A stretch of DNA of 64,000 bases, from positions 555,710 through 619,709 of the forward strand of contig JACKBN010000003.1 in NCBI GenBank assembly GCA_020634565.1, in the 5' to 3' direction. Position numbers and translations under genes: made by a program. Source of the stretch: Ardenticatenaceae bacterium (lineage in GTDB: Bacteria; Chloroflexota; Anaerolineae; Promineifilales; Promineifilaceae). The first letter of the stretch is position 1; each line of letters begins with the position of its first letter. Shown here piece after piece: positions 38,626 to 47,900 of the stretch. The notes beneath the pieces were generated by a model. It had not been told where the DNA came from. It saw only the letters and a program-made list of their open reading frames with translations, and made no database searches.

Positions 38626-39708
38626 CTACGGACCACTAAAAGAGGTGGCTGGATCGTAGCGGTCGTAGTAATGATTGGGGTCAGAGGTGTGGACCCAGAC
38701 CCATAAATCATTGGGTGCGCCAGCCGACCAGTTGAAGACCCATTCGGCATCGCGGGGGGGCATGTTGACGCAGCCGTGGCTGTGTTTGTAGCCAAAGCGA
38801 TCGTGCCAGAACGCGCCGTGCAGGGCGATGTCGTTGTCGAAGAACATGGTGTGGGGCACGTCTTCAATGAAGTAATAATCAACTTTGCCCTCAGCGCCAG
38901 ACATTTTGGTTTTGAGATGGCGATCCCATACCTGGAATAGACCTTCGTTGGTGGGCCAGCGGTTTAATCCGCTGGAAACCAGTCCGGCATACACCATCCG
39001 TTCGCCAATGTAGGCGGCAAAGCTTTGTTCGTACAGGTCAATCTCCACCCAATATTCATCTAAGCCAACGCCTTCTGGGCGGGGATTGGGATCGATGAGG
39101 CTGACGTAGGTTTGGCGCATCCAACGCCCGCCGCCGATGTTGTACCAAATCCAACCATCATCGTCTGTGACGGCATCGTACACTTCAAAGAAGGTGTAGC
39201 GGGGGAGTTTTACGTTTTCAGGAGCGGGTTCAGCGCCGGGTTCGTTGCTGTACCAGTAATCAACCACCATCCAGCCAAACGGCCGTTCCGGCTGTGACTT
39301 GATTTCAATCCCGGTAAAATCGGAGGCGTCCACCAAGGTTAAATCAGAGGCGCGTACGTATTCGCCATAGTTAATGACGTACCAAAGTGTGCCTTCTGCT
39401 TCGACGGCTCCTTGAATCGTGGAGAACAAAAAGCCATCCCCGACGTTGCGCACCACGCCGCTGCCGAGGCTGGGTCCGGCATAAACGTCGATGTTGTCAT
39501 GCAGGCGGGCGTAGTTTTGGTAAGGCAAAATGCTATCGGCAAAGGGCTGTGGCTTGGAAAAAACGGGCTGTGGCGGTTCGGCTTCACAAACGTGCCCGAT
39601 GTCGTCGGATTGGATGAAGCATTTGGCTGCCGAAACGGTGTTTGGCCAAAAGGCGAATGCTGTGGCAAAAACCAACAAAGGGAGGCTCCAGCGGATGAAT
39701 CGTCTCAT
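38626..39708 (-). CDS. L,D-transpeptidase (YkuD domain) with N-terminal SH3-like region
   Basis: The 360-residue protein has a signal peptide ending near VSAAKC. Residues 60-220 resemble bacterial SH3 repeats. A YkuD L,D-transpeptidase domain follows, with the catalytic HxxxxxxSHGCVNM motif (Cys in SHGCVNM) and the upstream His in IALHGAFWHD. It would make 3-3 peptidoglycan cross-links or attach proteins to peptidoglycan. That is notable because many Chloroflexota have reduced or unusual walls. FemAB-like genes close by support an active peptide-bridge chemistry. The ribosome site AGGAGT lies slightly far (12 bases) from the ATG. Confidence 0.92.
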   Translation of the reverse strand: MRRFIRWSLPLLVFATAFAFWPNTVSAAKCFIQSDDIGHVCEAEPPQPVFSKPQPFADSILPYQNYARLHDNIDVYAGPSLGSGVVRNVGDGFLFSTIQGAVEAEGTLWYVINYGEYVRASDLTLVDASDFTGIEIKSQPERPFGWMVVDYWYSNEPGAEPAPENVKLPRYTFFEVYDAVTDDDGWIWYNIGGGRWMRQTYVSLIDPNPRPEGVGLDEYWVEIDLYEQSFAAYIGERMVYAGLVSSGLNRWPTNEGLFQVWDRHLKTKMSGAEGKVDYYFIEDVPHTMFFDNDIALHGAFWHDRFGYKHSHGCVNMPPRDAEWVFNWSAGAPNDLWVWVHTSDPNHYYDRYDPATSFSGP

Positions 39709-39909
39709 AAGTTGGTGAATACTCCTTTCAAAAAAGTGTCAAGCGAAAAAATTTATAGCCAATTATAAACGGTCTGTGAGATCGGGTGATACGGCCGTTC
39801 CACAATTCACCTACGCTTGGCAGGTAAATAGTATCATGAATCCAAAATTAGAAACAAGTAGGAAGCTTACCAAACTAGAGGGGTTAAGCCTTAGTTAATT
39901 TTGCAGTTG

Positions 39910-40608
39910 CTACACGGCGGCCAACAAACGGCCGCAGCCGCCACAATACACTTTGCGACCTTCGTTGACTTCTTTCACCTTGTTGGCAGAGACGGTGGTG
40001 CGACAGCCCAGGCACATGTTCACCCGCAGCCCAGCCACAGCCAGCCCATGCCGCTGCTGGCGCAGCTGTTCATACTCTTTGAGGGAAGGCGCATCAATGG
40101 CTGCCGCTTTGGTTTTGCGGGTTTGCATCAGTTTATGCAGGCTCAGCGCCAGTTCGTTTTGTTCGGTTTTGAGATGGGCGCTTTGTGTTTCCCATTGGGC
40201 AACGGCCGTTTCCAGGGCTTCATCAGCGGCCGTTTTTTCGGCCTGCACCTCTTCAATCATGACCAGGGCTTCCAGAACAGCATCCTCCAGCACCGCTTTA
40301 CGCCGGTTCAAAGCATCAATCTCCTGCTGCAAATCTTTTAGCTCTTTGGGATTGGTGACCTTGCCGGAGTAAAGACGATTCTCTGAATTTTTGGCCTTGG
40401 TGTTGACGCTGCCCACCTCTAAGGTTAAATCCTTGTGCTGGGTTTGCCATTTTTGCAGCTCAACATTGGCTGCTTCCACCCGCTTGCGTATGGTTAGCAG
40501 CGATTCAGGCTCCTTTTGGGCGTTTAAGACCGCGCCCAAACGCTTTTTCTTCTCATCAATCTGAGTATCCAGTTTTTGCAGTTGATATAGTTGGTGAATT
40601 TGTGTCAT
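39910..40608 (-). CDS. Coiled-coil protein with C4 zinc ribbon (CdsZ/DUF164-like)
   Basis: The 232-residue protein is a long helical hairpin (about residues 5-180, with many Gln, Lys, Glu and Leu heptads) followed by a zinc ribbon with two CxxC pairs, CLGCRT and CGGCGR. This is the DUF164/CdsZ-type family linked to translation and nucleic-acid contacts. I chose the ATG at 40608, where AGGTGGGAACA precedes it; a GTG nine bases upstream is possible. It stands alone and is divergent from the FemAB pair. Confidence 0.88.
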   Translation of the reverse strand: MTQIHQLYQLQKLDTQIDEKKKRLGAVLNAQKEPESLLTIRKRVEAANVELQKWQTQHKDLTLEVGSVNTKAKNSENRLYSGKVTNPKELKDLQQEIDALNRRKAVLEDAVLEALVMIEEVQAEKTAADEALETAVAQWETQSAHLKTEQNELALSLHKLMQTRKTKAAAIDAPSLKEYEQLRQQRHGLAVAGLRVNMCLGCRTTVSANKVKEVNEGRKVYCGGCGRLLAAV

Positions 40609-40801
40609 TGTTCCCACCTAGAGCGTATTGAGGGTTTGCTTGCCGATTGTAACATAAAGCCCCTTGCCAGCCATCTGCCTGATGGCGGCACAAATCATGG
40701 CAAACATTTTTTAACGGTCAGTTGTGGCCTTTGGGGTTGACGTGTGCAGCAGCCAAATGCGAGGTTGGCCTGCTCAAAAACGCTTTTTGGCTTTTACACG
40801 G

Positions 40802-40815
40802 TATAATCGGCCGCT
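40802..40815 (+). promoter_or_regulatory. -10 element of a probable leaderless FemAB transcript
   Basis: TATAAT at 40802-40807 ends only eight bases before the ATG at 40816. With normal spacing the first transcribed base would fall at or next to the start codon, and no ribosome site is present. The -35 region is poor. Confidence 0.5.
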
Positions 40816-41877
40816 ATGTTGGATAAGATATTAGAAATTGGCGAACGGCCGTACAGTGAAGAAGATGCCGAATGGGATGCCTTTGTGGCCAACCATCCTC
40901 ATGGCAGCATTTTGCAAACCACCAACTGGGCGCGGCTTAAAAATCGGTTTGGTTGGACCTCCCACCGCGTTTGGATGCGCAAAGATGGCCAGCTAGTGGC
41001 TGGGGCGCAGGTGCTCTACCGTTCGGCGGCAGCCGGGCTGGTGAAGATGGCCTATATTCCGCATGGGCCGCTGGTGGATTGGGATGATGAGGAGCAGGTC
41101 ACCGTTTTGCTCAACCAGATCGATCAATCCGTTTACGAGCGGGGAGCTGGCATTTTGAAAATGGAGCCGCTGCTGTGGCAAAGCGATGCGATTGATGCCA
41201 AGTGGCGCGCCATCTGCCAGCAGCACAACCTGCTGCCCGACACCGATACGATTCAGCCGCCCAACACGGTACTGGTTGATTTACGGCCGTCTACCGATGA
41301 AATTTTGGCGGCGATGAAGCAGAAAACCCGCTACAATATCCGGCTGGCAGCCAAAAAGGATGTCATCGTGCGGCAGGGTGATTTGAAAGACATTGCCGCT
41401 TTTAACAAGCTAATGCGCGTCACCGGTGAGCGTGACCAGTTTGGGGTGCACACCCCGATGTATTATCATGCTGCTTTTGAAATTTTTAAGCCGATGAACC
41501 AGGTTGCTCTCTTTCTGGCCGAATATGAAGAACGGCCGTTAGCGGGTGTGATGGTGTTTACTCTGGGCAAAACGGCCGCTTACCTGTACGGTGCCTCCAG
41601 CAACGAAGAGCGGCAGCGTATGCCCACCTACGCGGTGCAGTGGGCGGCAATGGAGTGGGCCAAAGCCCAGGGCTGCCACTGGTACGATCTGTGGGGCGTG
41701 CCCGACGCACCGGAAGACGAACTGGAAGCCAACTTTTCAGATAGAAATGATGGTTTGTGGGGCGTTTATCGCTTCAAGCGTGGTTTTGGTGGCCAGATTC
41801 AGCGCACCATCGGCGCGACCGATCGCATTTACAACAAACTCGTCTACAAACTTTACCGATGGCGCAGGAATCGGTAG
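40816..41877 (+). CDS. FemAB-like aminoacyltransferase, first copy
   Basis: The 353-residue protein belongs to the FemABX (lipid II peptide-bridge aminoacyltransferase) superfamily, built from two GNAT-like lobes. The signature region is MKQKTRYNIRLAAKKDVIVR near residue 170. The C-terminal part has FTLGKTAAYLYGASSNEERQ and AMEWAKAQGCHWYDLWGVP. It would transfer an amino acid from tRNA onto peptidoglycan precursors. The short central coiled-coil arm of FemA is missing, as in many FemX-type proteins. The next gene is a paralogue. The start appears leaderless. Confidence 0.88.
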   Translation: MLDKILEIGERPYSEEDAEWDAFVANHPHGSILQTTNWARLKNRFGWTSHRVWMRKDGQLVAGAQVLYRSAAAGLVKMAYIPHGPLVDWDDEEQVTVLLNQIDQSVYERGAGILKMEPLLWQSDAIDAKWRAICQQHNLLPDTDTIQPPNTVLVDLRPSTDEILAAMKQKTRYNIRLAAKKDVIVRQGDLKDIAAFNKLMRVTGERDQFGVHTPMYYHAAFEIFKPMNQVALFLAEYEERPLAGVMVFTLGKTAAYLYGASSNEERQRMPTYAVQWAAMEWAKAQGCHWYDLWGVPDAPEDELEANFSDRNDGLWGVYRFKRGFGGQIQRTIGATDRIYNKLVYKLYRWRRNR

Positions 41878-41927
41878 TCAGTGAACTGATTACTGATTGA
41901 CTGAACACCGACGACTGTTTTCAAAAA

Positions 41928-43037
41928 ATGACAACAACTCAAAAAGAGCCCACCTACCGGGCTTCTACGTTTAAGCTGGAAAAATCCAAGACCGCCTTTG
42001 CCCAGGCATTGGCCAAACTACCCTACGCGCACGCGCTGCAAAGCTGGGCCTGGGCTGAGCAAAAGTCCCGCTGGGGCTGGACGCCCATTCCACTGACGCT
42101 CACCATTGGCGAGAGTAGTTGGGAGCCCTTGGCGGCAGCGATGCTGCTCAAGCGCCCGATTCCGCGGACGCCATTTTGCATTTTATACGTGCCCAAAGGT
42201 CCAGCGCTGGATTACAAAGATGGGGCGCTGCGCCGCGTGGTGTTGGCCGAACTGGAAAATATCGCCCGCCGTGAACGGGCCATTTTCGTCAAGATTGACC
42301 CCGAAGTGGTGAAAAGCTGGGGGGATGAGGTGGAACGGCCGTCTCCACTAGGCACCAAATTTATGGGGGAGCTGGAAGACCGAGGCTGGCGCTTCTCGGC
42401 AGAACAGATTCAATTTCGCAACACGGTAGAACTCGATCTCACGGAATCAGAAGACAATCTTTTGGCGGCCATGAAGTCCAAAACCCGCTACAACATTCGC
42501 CTGGCCAGCCGCAAAGATATTGTTGTGCGGGCGGGCACCGAGGCGGATTTCCCGGTGATGGCCGAAATGTATGCGGAAACGGCCGCACGAGATGGCTTTG
42601 GCATTCGTCCTGCGGCGTACTACCTGGATGCGTGGCAATCGTTTCACCAGGCAGGCATGGGCCATTTGCTCATTGCCGAGTTTGAAGACGAGCCAATTGC
42701 GGCCGTTTACCTGGTGCGGTTTGGTCAGCGCGTTATTTATATGTACGGAGCCTCCACCGAAAAAGAACGCCAACGCATGCCCAACTATCTTTTGCAATGG
42801 GAAGCCATTCGCTGGGCCAAAGCGCAGGGCTGCACTGTCTACGACTTTTGGGGTGCCCCCGACGAGTTTGTAGAAAGTGATCGGATGTGGGGCGTTTGGC
42901 GCTTCAAGGTGGGGTTTAATGGGCAGGTCGTGCGGCACATTGGCGCCTGGGATTTTCCAGTACGGCCGTTGCTCTATCAGCTCTACACCGTTGTTTTGCC
43001 CAAATATCTCAACTACCTGCGCTCAAAAAGAAAGTAA
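41928..43037 (+). CDS. FemAB-like aminoacyltransferase, second copy
   Basis: The 369-residue protein has the same architecture as the gene before it, with MKSKTRYNIRLASRKDIVVR, YMYGASTEKERQRMPNYLLQ and AIRWAKAQGCTVYDFWGAP. The pair resembles FemA/FemB, which add successive residues of one cross-bridge, so stepwise addition of two amino acids is a reasonable inference. The N-terminal 20 residues differ. The ribosome site is weak. The stop lies 30 bases before the dehydrogenase gene. Confidence 0.88.
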   Translation: MTTTQKEPTYRASTFKLEKSKTAFAQALAKLPYAHALQSWAWAEQKSRWGWTPIPLTLTIGESSWEPLAAAMLLKRPIPRTPFCILYVPKGPALDYKDGALRRVVLAELENIARRERAIFVKIDPEVVKSWGDEVERPSPLGTKFMGELEDRGWRFSAEQIQFRNTVELDLTESEDNLLAAMKSKTRYNIRLASRKDIVVRAGTEADFPVMAEMYAETAARDGFGIRPAAYYLDAWQSFHQAGMGHLLIAEFEDEPIAAVYLVRFGQRVIYMYGASTEKERQRMPNYLLQWEAIRWAKAQGCTVYDFWGAPDEFVESDRMWGVWRFKVGFNGQVVRHIGAWDFPVRPLLYQLYTVVLPKYLNYLRSKRK

Positions 43038-43067
43038 AGAAATCATTTTACAGGAGACCCATTAATC

Positions 43068-44147
43068 ATGACCCGAAAAATCGTTATTTTGGAAGGTGAT
43101 CAAACCGGCCAGGAACTGCTGGAAGAAGCAGTACGCATCCTGGAGCCGGGTGTTATTCGTATGGAACTGGAACTGCTGCGCTACGATCTGAGTCTGGAAA
43201 ATCGTCGTGCCACGAAAAACCAGGTGGTTTACGATGCAGGCAAAGCGATTCGCCAGCATCGTTTGGCGTTAAAAGCGGCCACGGTGACCCCGGAACAGCA
43301 GGGAGACGTGGGCAGCCCTAACCGCATTTTGCGGGAAGAAATGGATGCCGAAGTCATTCTGCGCACGGGGCGTCGTATTCCTGGCGTGCGGCCCATTGCT
43401 GGCGTGTATGCGCCCATCAGCGTGGTGCGCATGGCCCGCGATGATGCCTACGGTGCCAAGGAGTGGCGTGAAGGCGAAGAAGGTTCACCCGATGAAATTT
43501 CTTACCGCACTGAGAAAATTACCCGGCGCGTTTGCCGAGCTGTGGCCGAATATGCTTTTCACCATGCGCGCAATACCGGGGCCAAAGTGTTTGGCGGCCC
43601 CAAATTTACGGTGAGCCCCGTTTACGAAGGCATGTTCAAAGAAGAAATGGACGCCACCGCGAAAAAGTATCCCAGCGTACGCTATGAACCCCAACTGATT
43701 GACGCCACGTTTGCGCTGCTGCTGGCCACCACGGGCGAGCCGCTGGTTATTCCCAGCCTGAACCGGGATGGCGATTTGCTGTCTGACATGGTGTTGCAAA
43801 TGTTTGGCTCCATTGCCGGGTCTGAATCGATGGTGATTTCTGTTGATGACCAGGGGGAAGTTGACTGCGTGATGGCTGAAGCGCCGCACGGTACGGCACC
43901 CACGTTGCAAGGCTTAAATCGGGCCAACCCGATGGCCATGATTTTGGCGACGGCCGGTTTGCTTTCCTTCATGAAGGAAGCTGAAGCGAAGCGGGCCAGC
44001 CGGGCCATTTACGAATCCACGCTGGAAACGGTTTACGATGGCATAAAAACGGCCGATATTGGCGGCACGGCCAACACCGACCAATTTACCAATGAAGTCG
44101 TTCGTCGGGTGCAGGCCAAGCTGGAAGTGTGGTCGGCGTTATCGTAA
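43068..44147 (+). CDS. Isocitrate/isopropylmalate dehydrogenase family protein
   Basis: The 359-residue beta-decarboxylating dehydrogenase carries the metal-binding region DDQGEVDCVMAEAPHGTAP and the nucleotide-binding segment ANPMAMILATAGLL. The N-terminus KIVILEGDQTGQELLEEA matches the family's GDGIGPE motif in changed form (GDQTGQE). The substrate region around PNRILREEMDAEVILRTGRR does not clearly settle between isocitrate, 3-isopropylmalate and homoisocitrate. NAD(P)-dependent isocitrate dehydrogenase of the TCA cycle is my best guess. The start follows CAGGAGACCCATTAATC. A bidirectional terminator follows. Confidence 0.85.
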   Translation: MTRKIVILEGDQTGQELLEEAVRILEPGVIRMELELLRYDLSLENRRATKNQVVYDAGKAIRQHRLALKAATVTPEQQGDVGSPNRILREEMDAEVILRTGRRIPGVRPIAGVYAPISVVRMARDDAYGAKEWREGEEGSPDEISYRTEKITRRVCRAVAEYAFHHARNTGAKVFGGPKFTVSPVYEGMFKEEMDATAKKYPSVRYEPQLIDATFALLLATTGEPLVIPSLNRDGDLLSDMVLQMFGSIAGSESMVISVDDQGEVDCVMAEAPHGTAPTLQGLNRANPMAMILATAGLLSFMKEAEAKRASRAIYESTLETVYDGIKTADIGGTANTDQFTNEVVRRVQAKLEVWSALS

Positions 44148-44162
44148 CCACAATGCTCAAAT

Positions 44163-44200
44163 AAAAAGAGCCCATCTCTTGTGAGACGGGCTCTTTTTTT
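44163..44200. terminator. Bidirectional intrinsic terminator
   Basis: AAAAAGAGCCC (44163-44173) pairs with GGGCTCTTTTT (44188-44198), with an inner CTC/GAG step and T-runs on both strands. It lies between the convergent dehydrogenase and YccF-like genes. Confidence 0.92.
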
Positions 44201-44219
44201 GTTTATGGCTCCGTTTCAA

Positions 44220-44654
44220 TTAGCTTTTGGCTAATGTGGTTACGGTGGGCAAACCGTTTAGCATCATAACCCCCAGAGGCAGGCCAATGATGGTGGCGCA
44301 CAGCAGCCAGGCCAGCAAGGCCCAAATCAGACTAAACCACCAGCCAAATAGTACAAAGTAAACCGCGCGAACCAAGAATGGCGTGTTGGCAGCAGGTAAG
44401 AATTCGGAACGGCCGTCTTTCATATCGGTCACCATTACGCCAGGACGTGCCTTCAACGTGAGTACCTGCGGGACGCGGTCAATCATCCACAAGCCCAAAG
44501 GCAGGCCGATAATGGAGGCGTTTAGCGCCCAGGCCACCAAAACCCAAATGCCCGTTAGCTCCCAGCCAAACACAAAAAACCAGATAACCCGCAGCAAAAA
44601 GGGCGTTTCGGGATTGTTTTCTCTCATTTTTATCGAAGCAGATTCTGTCGTCAT
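44220..44654 (-). CDS. YccF-like inner-membrane protein with two repeats
   Basis: The 144-residue protein contains two copies of the YccF domain. The first has FLLRVIWFFVFGWELTGIWV with ASIIGLPLGLWMIDRVPQV; the second has FLVRAVYFVLFGWWFSLIWA with ATIIGLPLGVMMLNGLPTV. Each half has two hydrophobic hairpins. The function of YccF is unknown, though it is often next to transport genes. It is divergent from the sensor kinase gene across a 343-base gap. Confidence 0.88.
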   Translation of the reverse strand: MTTESASIKMRENNPETPFLLRVIWFFVFGWELTGIWVLVAWALNASIIGLPLGLWMIDRVPQVLTLKARPGVMVTDMKDGRSEFLPAANTPFLVRAVYFVLFGWWFSLIWALLAWLLCATIIGLPLGVMMLNGLPTVTTLAKS

Positions 44655-44997
44655 TTTATAAACTCCACAATATTTTCGGCCGAAATTTTTGATTTGACAT
44701 ATCAGCCGCCAGATTTTTGATGTAACACCTTACAATACGCAAACTAACTCCAAATGTTGCATGCTGGAGAACATCTTGTTTGAGCACCTTGGATGATTTC
44801 TGATCATCGGATTCACAACTGGAAGATCCCTTTTAACCTGTGGTTACAATTGAATAAATTGACGTGTGTTAGTTGAATGTTTCATAATGTAATTTGAAGA
44901 AACTCTTTGGAATTATCTGCACAGTTTTGGGGGAAATCGACAGTTTCTGGTGATATGCTCACAGGAGCGCGTAAATGCAGATCGTGGAGATATACCA
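44655..44997. other. 343-base gap without recognised gene
   Basis: This AT-rich region between the divergent YccF-like and sensor-kinase genes holds no convincing open frame. It has a TTGACA at 44694-44699 but no good -10 at the right distance. It should contain both divergent promoters; I cannot place them. No ACGGCCGT occurs in it. Confidence 0.6.
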
Positions 44998-47900
44998 ATG
45001 AGCCAACGAGCCAAAAATCCAGCGACAAATACACCTGATGGATCCTCTGAAGAACTGTCTCAACTTCTTTTTGACCAAGCTGCGGACGGCATTTTTCTTG
45101 CTAACAAACAAGGCCGATTTCTTGAGATCAATCAATACGGCTGTGACATGCTGGGCTACACGCGCGAAGAACTTTTGGACACCTCAATAGAGGATTTGGT
45201 TCCGGTTGAAGATCTGGCTCATGATCCCTTGGCGCTAGATGAAATGCGTGCGGGTGATATTCTGCTTAAGGAACTTCGTTTTCGCTGCAAGGACGGCCGT
45301 TTATTATTGGTAGAAATCAGTGTCCGCGCATTGGCAGACGGCCGTTTCATCAGTATCGTACGCAACATTAGCCAGCGTGAGCAAATAGAAGCACAACTGC
45401 GAGAAAGCAATGAGCGCTTTCGCCTTCTCTCCGACTCCTCCCTCACCGGTATTTACCTCATTCAAGACAACAAGTTTCGTTATATCAACCCAGCCTTTGC
45501 CCACATATTCGGTTACGAAATAGAGGAAATCGTCGATAAATTGGGGCCGATGAATCTCGTCTATTCCGAGGACCAATCCCTCGTAATGGATAATTTGAAC
45601 CGCCGCATCGAGGGCCAGATAGAGGACATTCATTATGAATTCCGTGGATTGCGCAAAGATAATTCTGTGATTGCTGTCGAAGTATACGGCCGTCGGATTG
45701 ATTACAGTGGCAAAACGGGTGTGATCGGCACACTCATGGATATTAGCCAACGCAAGCACGTTGAAGAGGAATTAAAACAAACTCGTGAAACAGCCCTGAA
45801 CTTTTCGGACCAGCTGGCAATCCTACAGGAAGTCACCAACAAGCTCTCCAAAGCCCAATCTTCTGATGACTTAATTCGGCAAGCCGTTCAATTTGGGCGC
45901 TCTCACCTGGGGTTTGACCGCGTTAGTGTCTGGTTCATTGATGAGAATCAAGGGGTGATGCAAGGCTCATTTGGGACAGATGAATTGGGCCAACTACGAG
46001 ATGAGAGAGCAATACAAGTCGCGTTCGTCCCTCATGGACTGTCTTGGCGCGTTTTTTCTCAAAAAGAGCCGTTGGCTTTAGTTGAGCGTATTCCACTGCA
46101 CGATCACTTAGGCCATGAGGTAGGCGAGGGGGATAATGCCGTAGCGGCACTTTGGAATGGAGACGAGGTGGTCGGCGTTGTCAGCGTTGACAATCTTTTT
46201 TCAGGCGCACCCATCAAAAAACACCAACTAGAAATCTTGCGTCTATATGCCTCAACATTAGGACACCTCATTACTCAAAAACAGGCGGAAGAAGCCTTAC
46301 GCAACAGCGAAGAACGGTTGCAATTTGCCCTGGATGCAGCCCAATTAGGCCAATGGGATTGGAATATCATAACCGAAGAAGTGACGTGGTCGCCCCAATG
46401 CCTGGCTCTTTACGGCTTGCCACCGGATTACCAAATGGACTATGAGCGCTTTCTCCAGGCAATCCACCCGAATGATCGAGATCGCGTTGATGCTGCGCTC
46501 AGCAGTGCGGTTGACGACCACGACGACTACGATGAACAAAAACGAACGGTTTGGCCAGATGGCTCAGTACACTGGACAGCCTCACGTGGGCGCGTTATCT
46601 ACGATGCAGCTGGACAGCCCACCCGCATGACTGGCGTCACTTTTGATATTTCTAAATGGAAAGAGGCGGAGGAAACTCGACAGACACATCTTCGCTTCTT
46701 CGAAAACATGGATAGGGTCAATCGGGCTATCCAAGGAACGAACGAGCTAGAACAAATGATGGGCGACGTTCTGGATGAAGTTCTTGCCATTTTCGATTGC
46801 GATCGGTCTGCCTTGGTCTACCCTTGTGATCCAGAGACCGATAAGTGGCGTGTGCCTATGGAGCGCACCAAACCTGAATATCCCGGTGCCCGTTTATTGG
46901 GCGAGGATATGCCTATAGATGTAGGCGTGGCCGAGTCGTTCCAAATCATGAGAGCCGCAGATGGTCCGGTGAGATTTGGTCCTGAATCGGAATACCCGTT
47001 GCCACAAGAAGTATCAGAGCGCTTTGGTTTTCAATCTTTCATTGGGATGGCCTTATACCCCAAAGTGGGTAAGCCTTGGGAGTTTATACTGCACCAATGC
47101 TCATATCCACGGGTGTGGACTCCGGAAGAAGTCCGTCTCTTTCAAGAAATTGGGTGGCGGCTGGCCGACGCTCTAACTGGCCTGTTAGCCCATCGCAACT
47201 TGCAAGAGAGTGAAGAAAGATATCGCCTCATTGCCGAAAATACGGCAGATACCATTTCGGTATTTGATCTAAATCTAAACCCTATTTATATCAGCCCTTC
47301 CATCCAAAAACTGCGAGGTTTTACTGTTGAAGAGGCAATGACTCAGCCATTGGATAAAATTTTAACACCAGACTCTTTGCAGAGCGCAAGGGAGACGCTG
47401 GAAATAGCGGGAAAAGCAGATCCAGACAAACCTACATTAATTGAGCTAGAGCAATATCGAAAAGATGGCGCCACTATTTGGGTTGAGCTAGTAGCCTCGG
47501 CCATACGGAACAAGAGCGGCCAACCAACTGGCGTCTTAACCGTATCGAGAGATATTAGTGAGCGTAAGCGAGCCCAGGATGCTCTTGCCTTATTTCGCAC
47601 GCTAATCGACCATACAAAAGATCCAATTGAGGTTGTCGATCCCGAAACGGGCCGTTTTCTTGATGCAAATAAGCAAGCCTGGTCAATATTGGGCTACACA
47701 CGAGAAGAGTTTTTAAGTCTCAGTGTTACTGACATTAATCCTAAGGTCGCTGAGGTTTCTTGGCAGACGGTGTTGGAAGAGTTTCGCCAGGCTAGTTACT
47801 ATGTGCGCGAAAGTGAGCATCAGCGTAAAGATGGCTCAATTTTTCCTGTTGAAATCAATATTAGTTACATACGTTTGGATCGTGATTATGTGGTTGTCGT

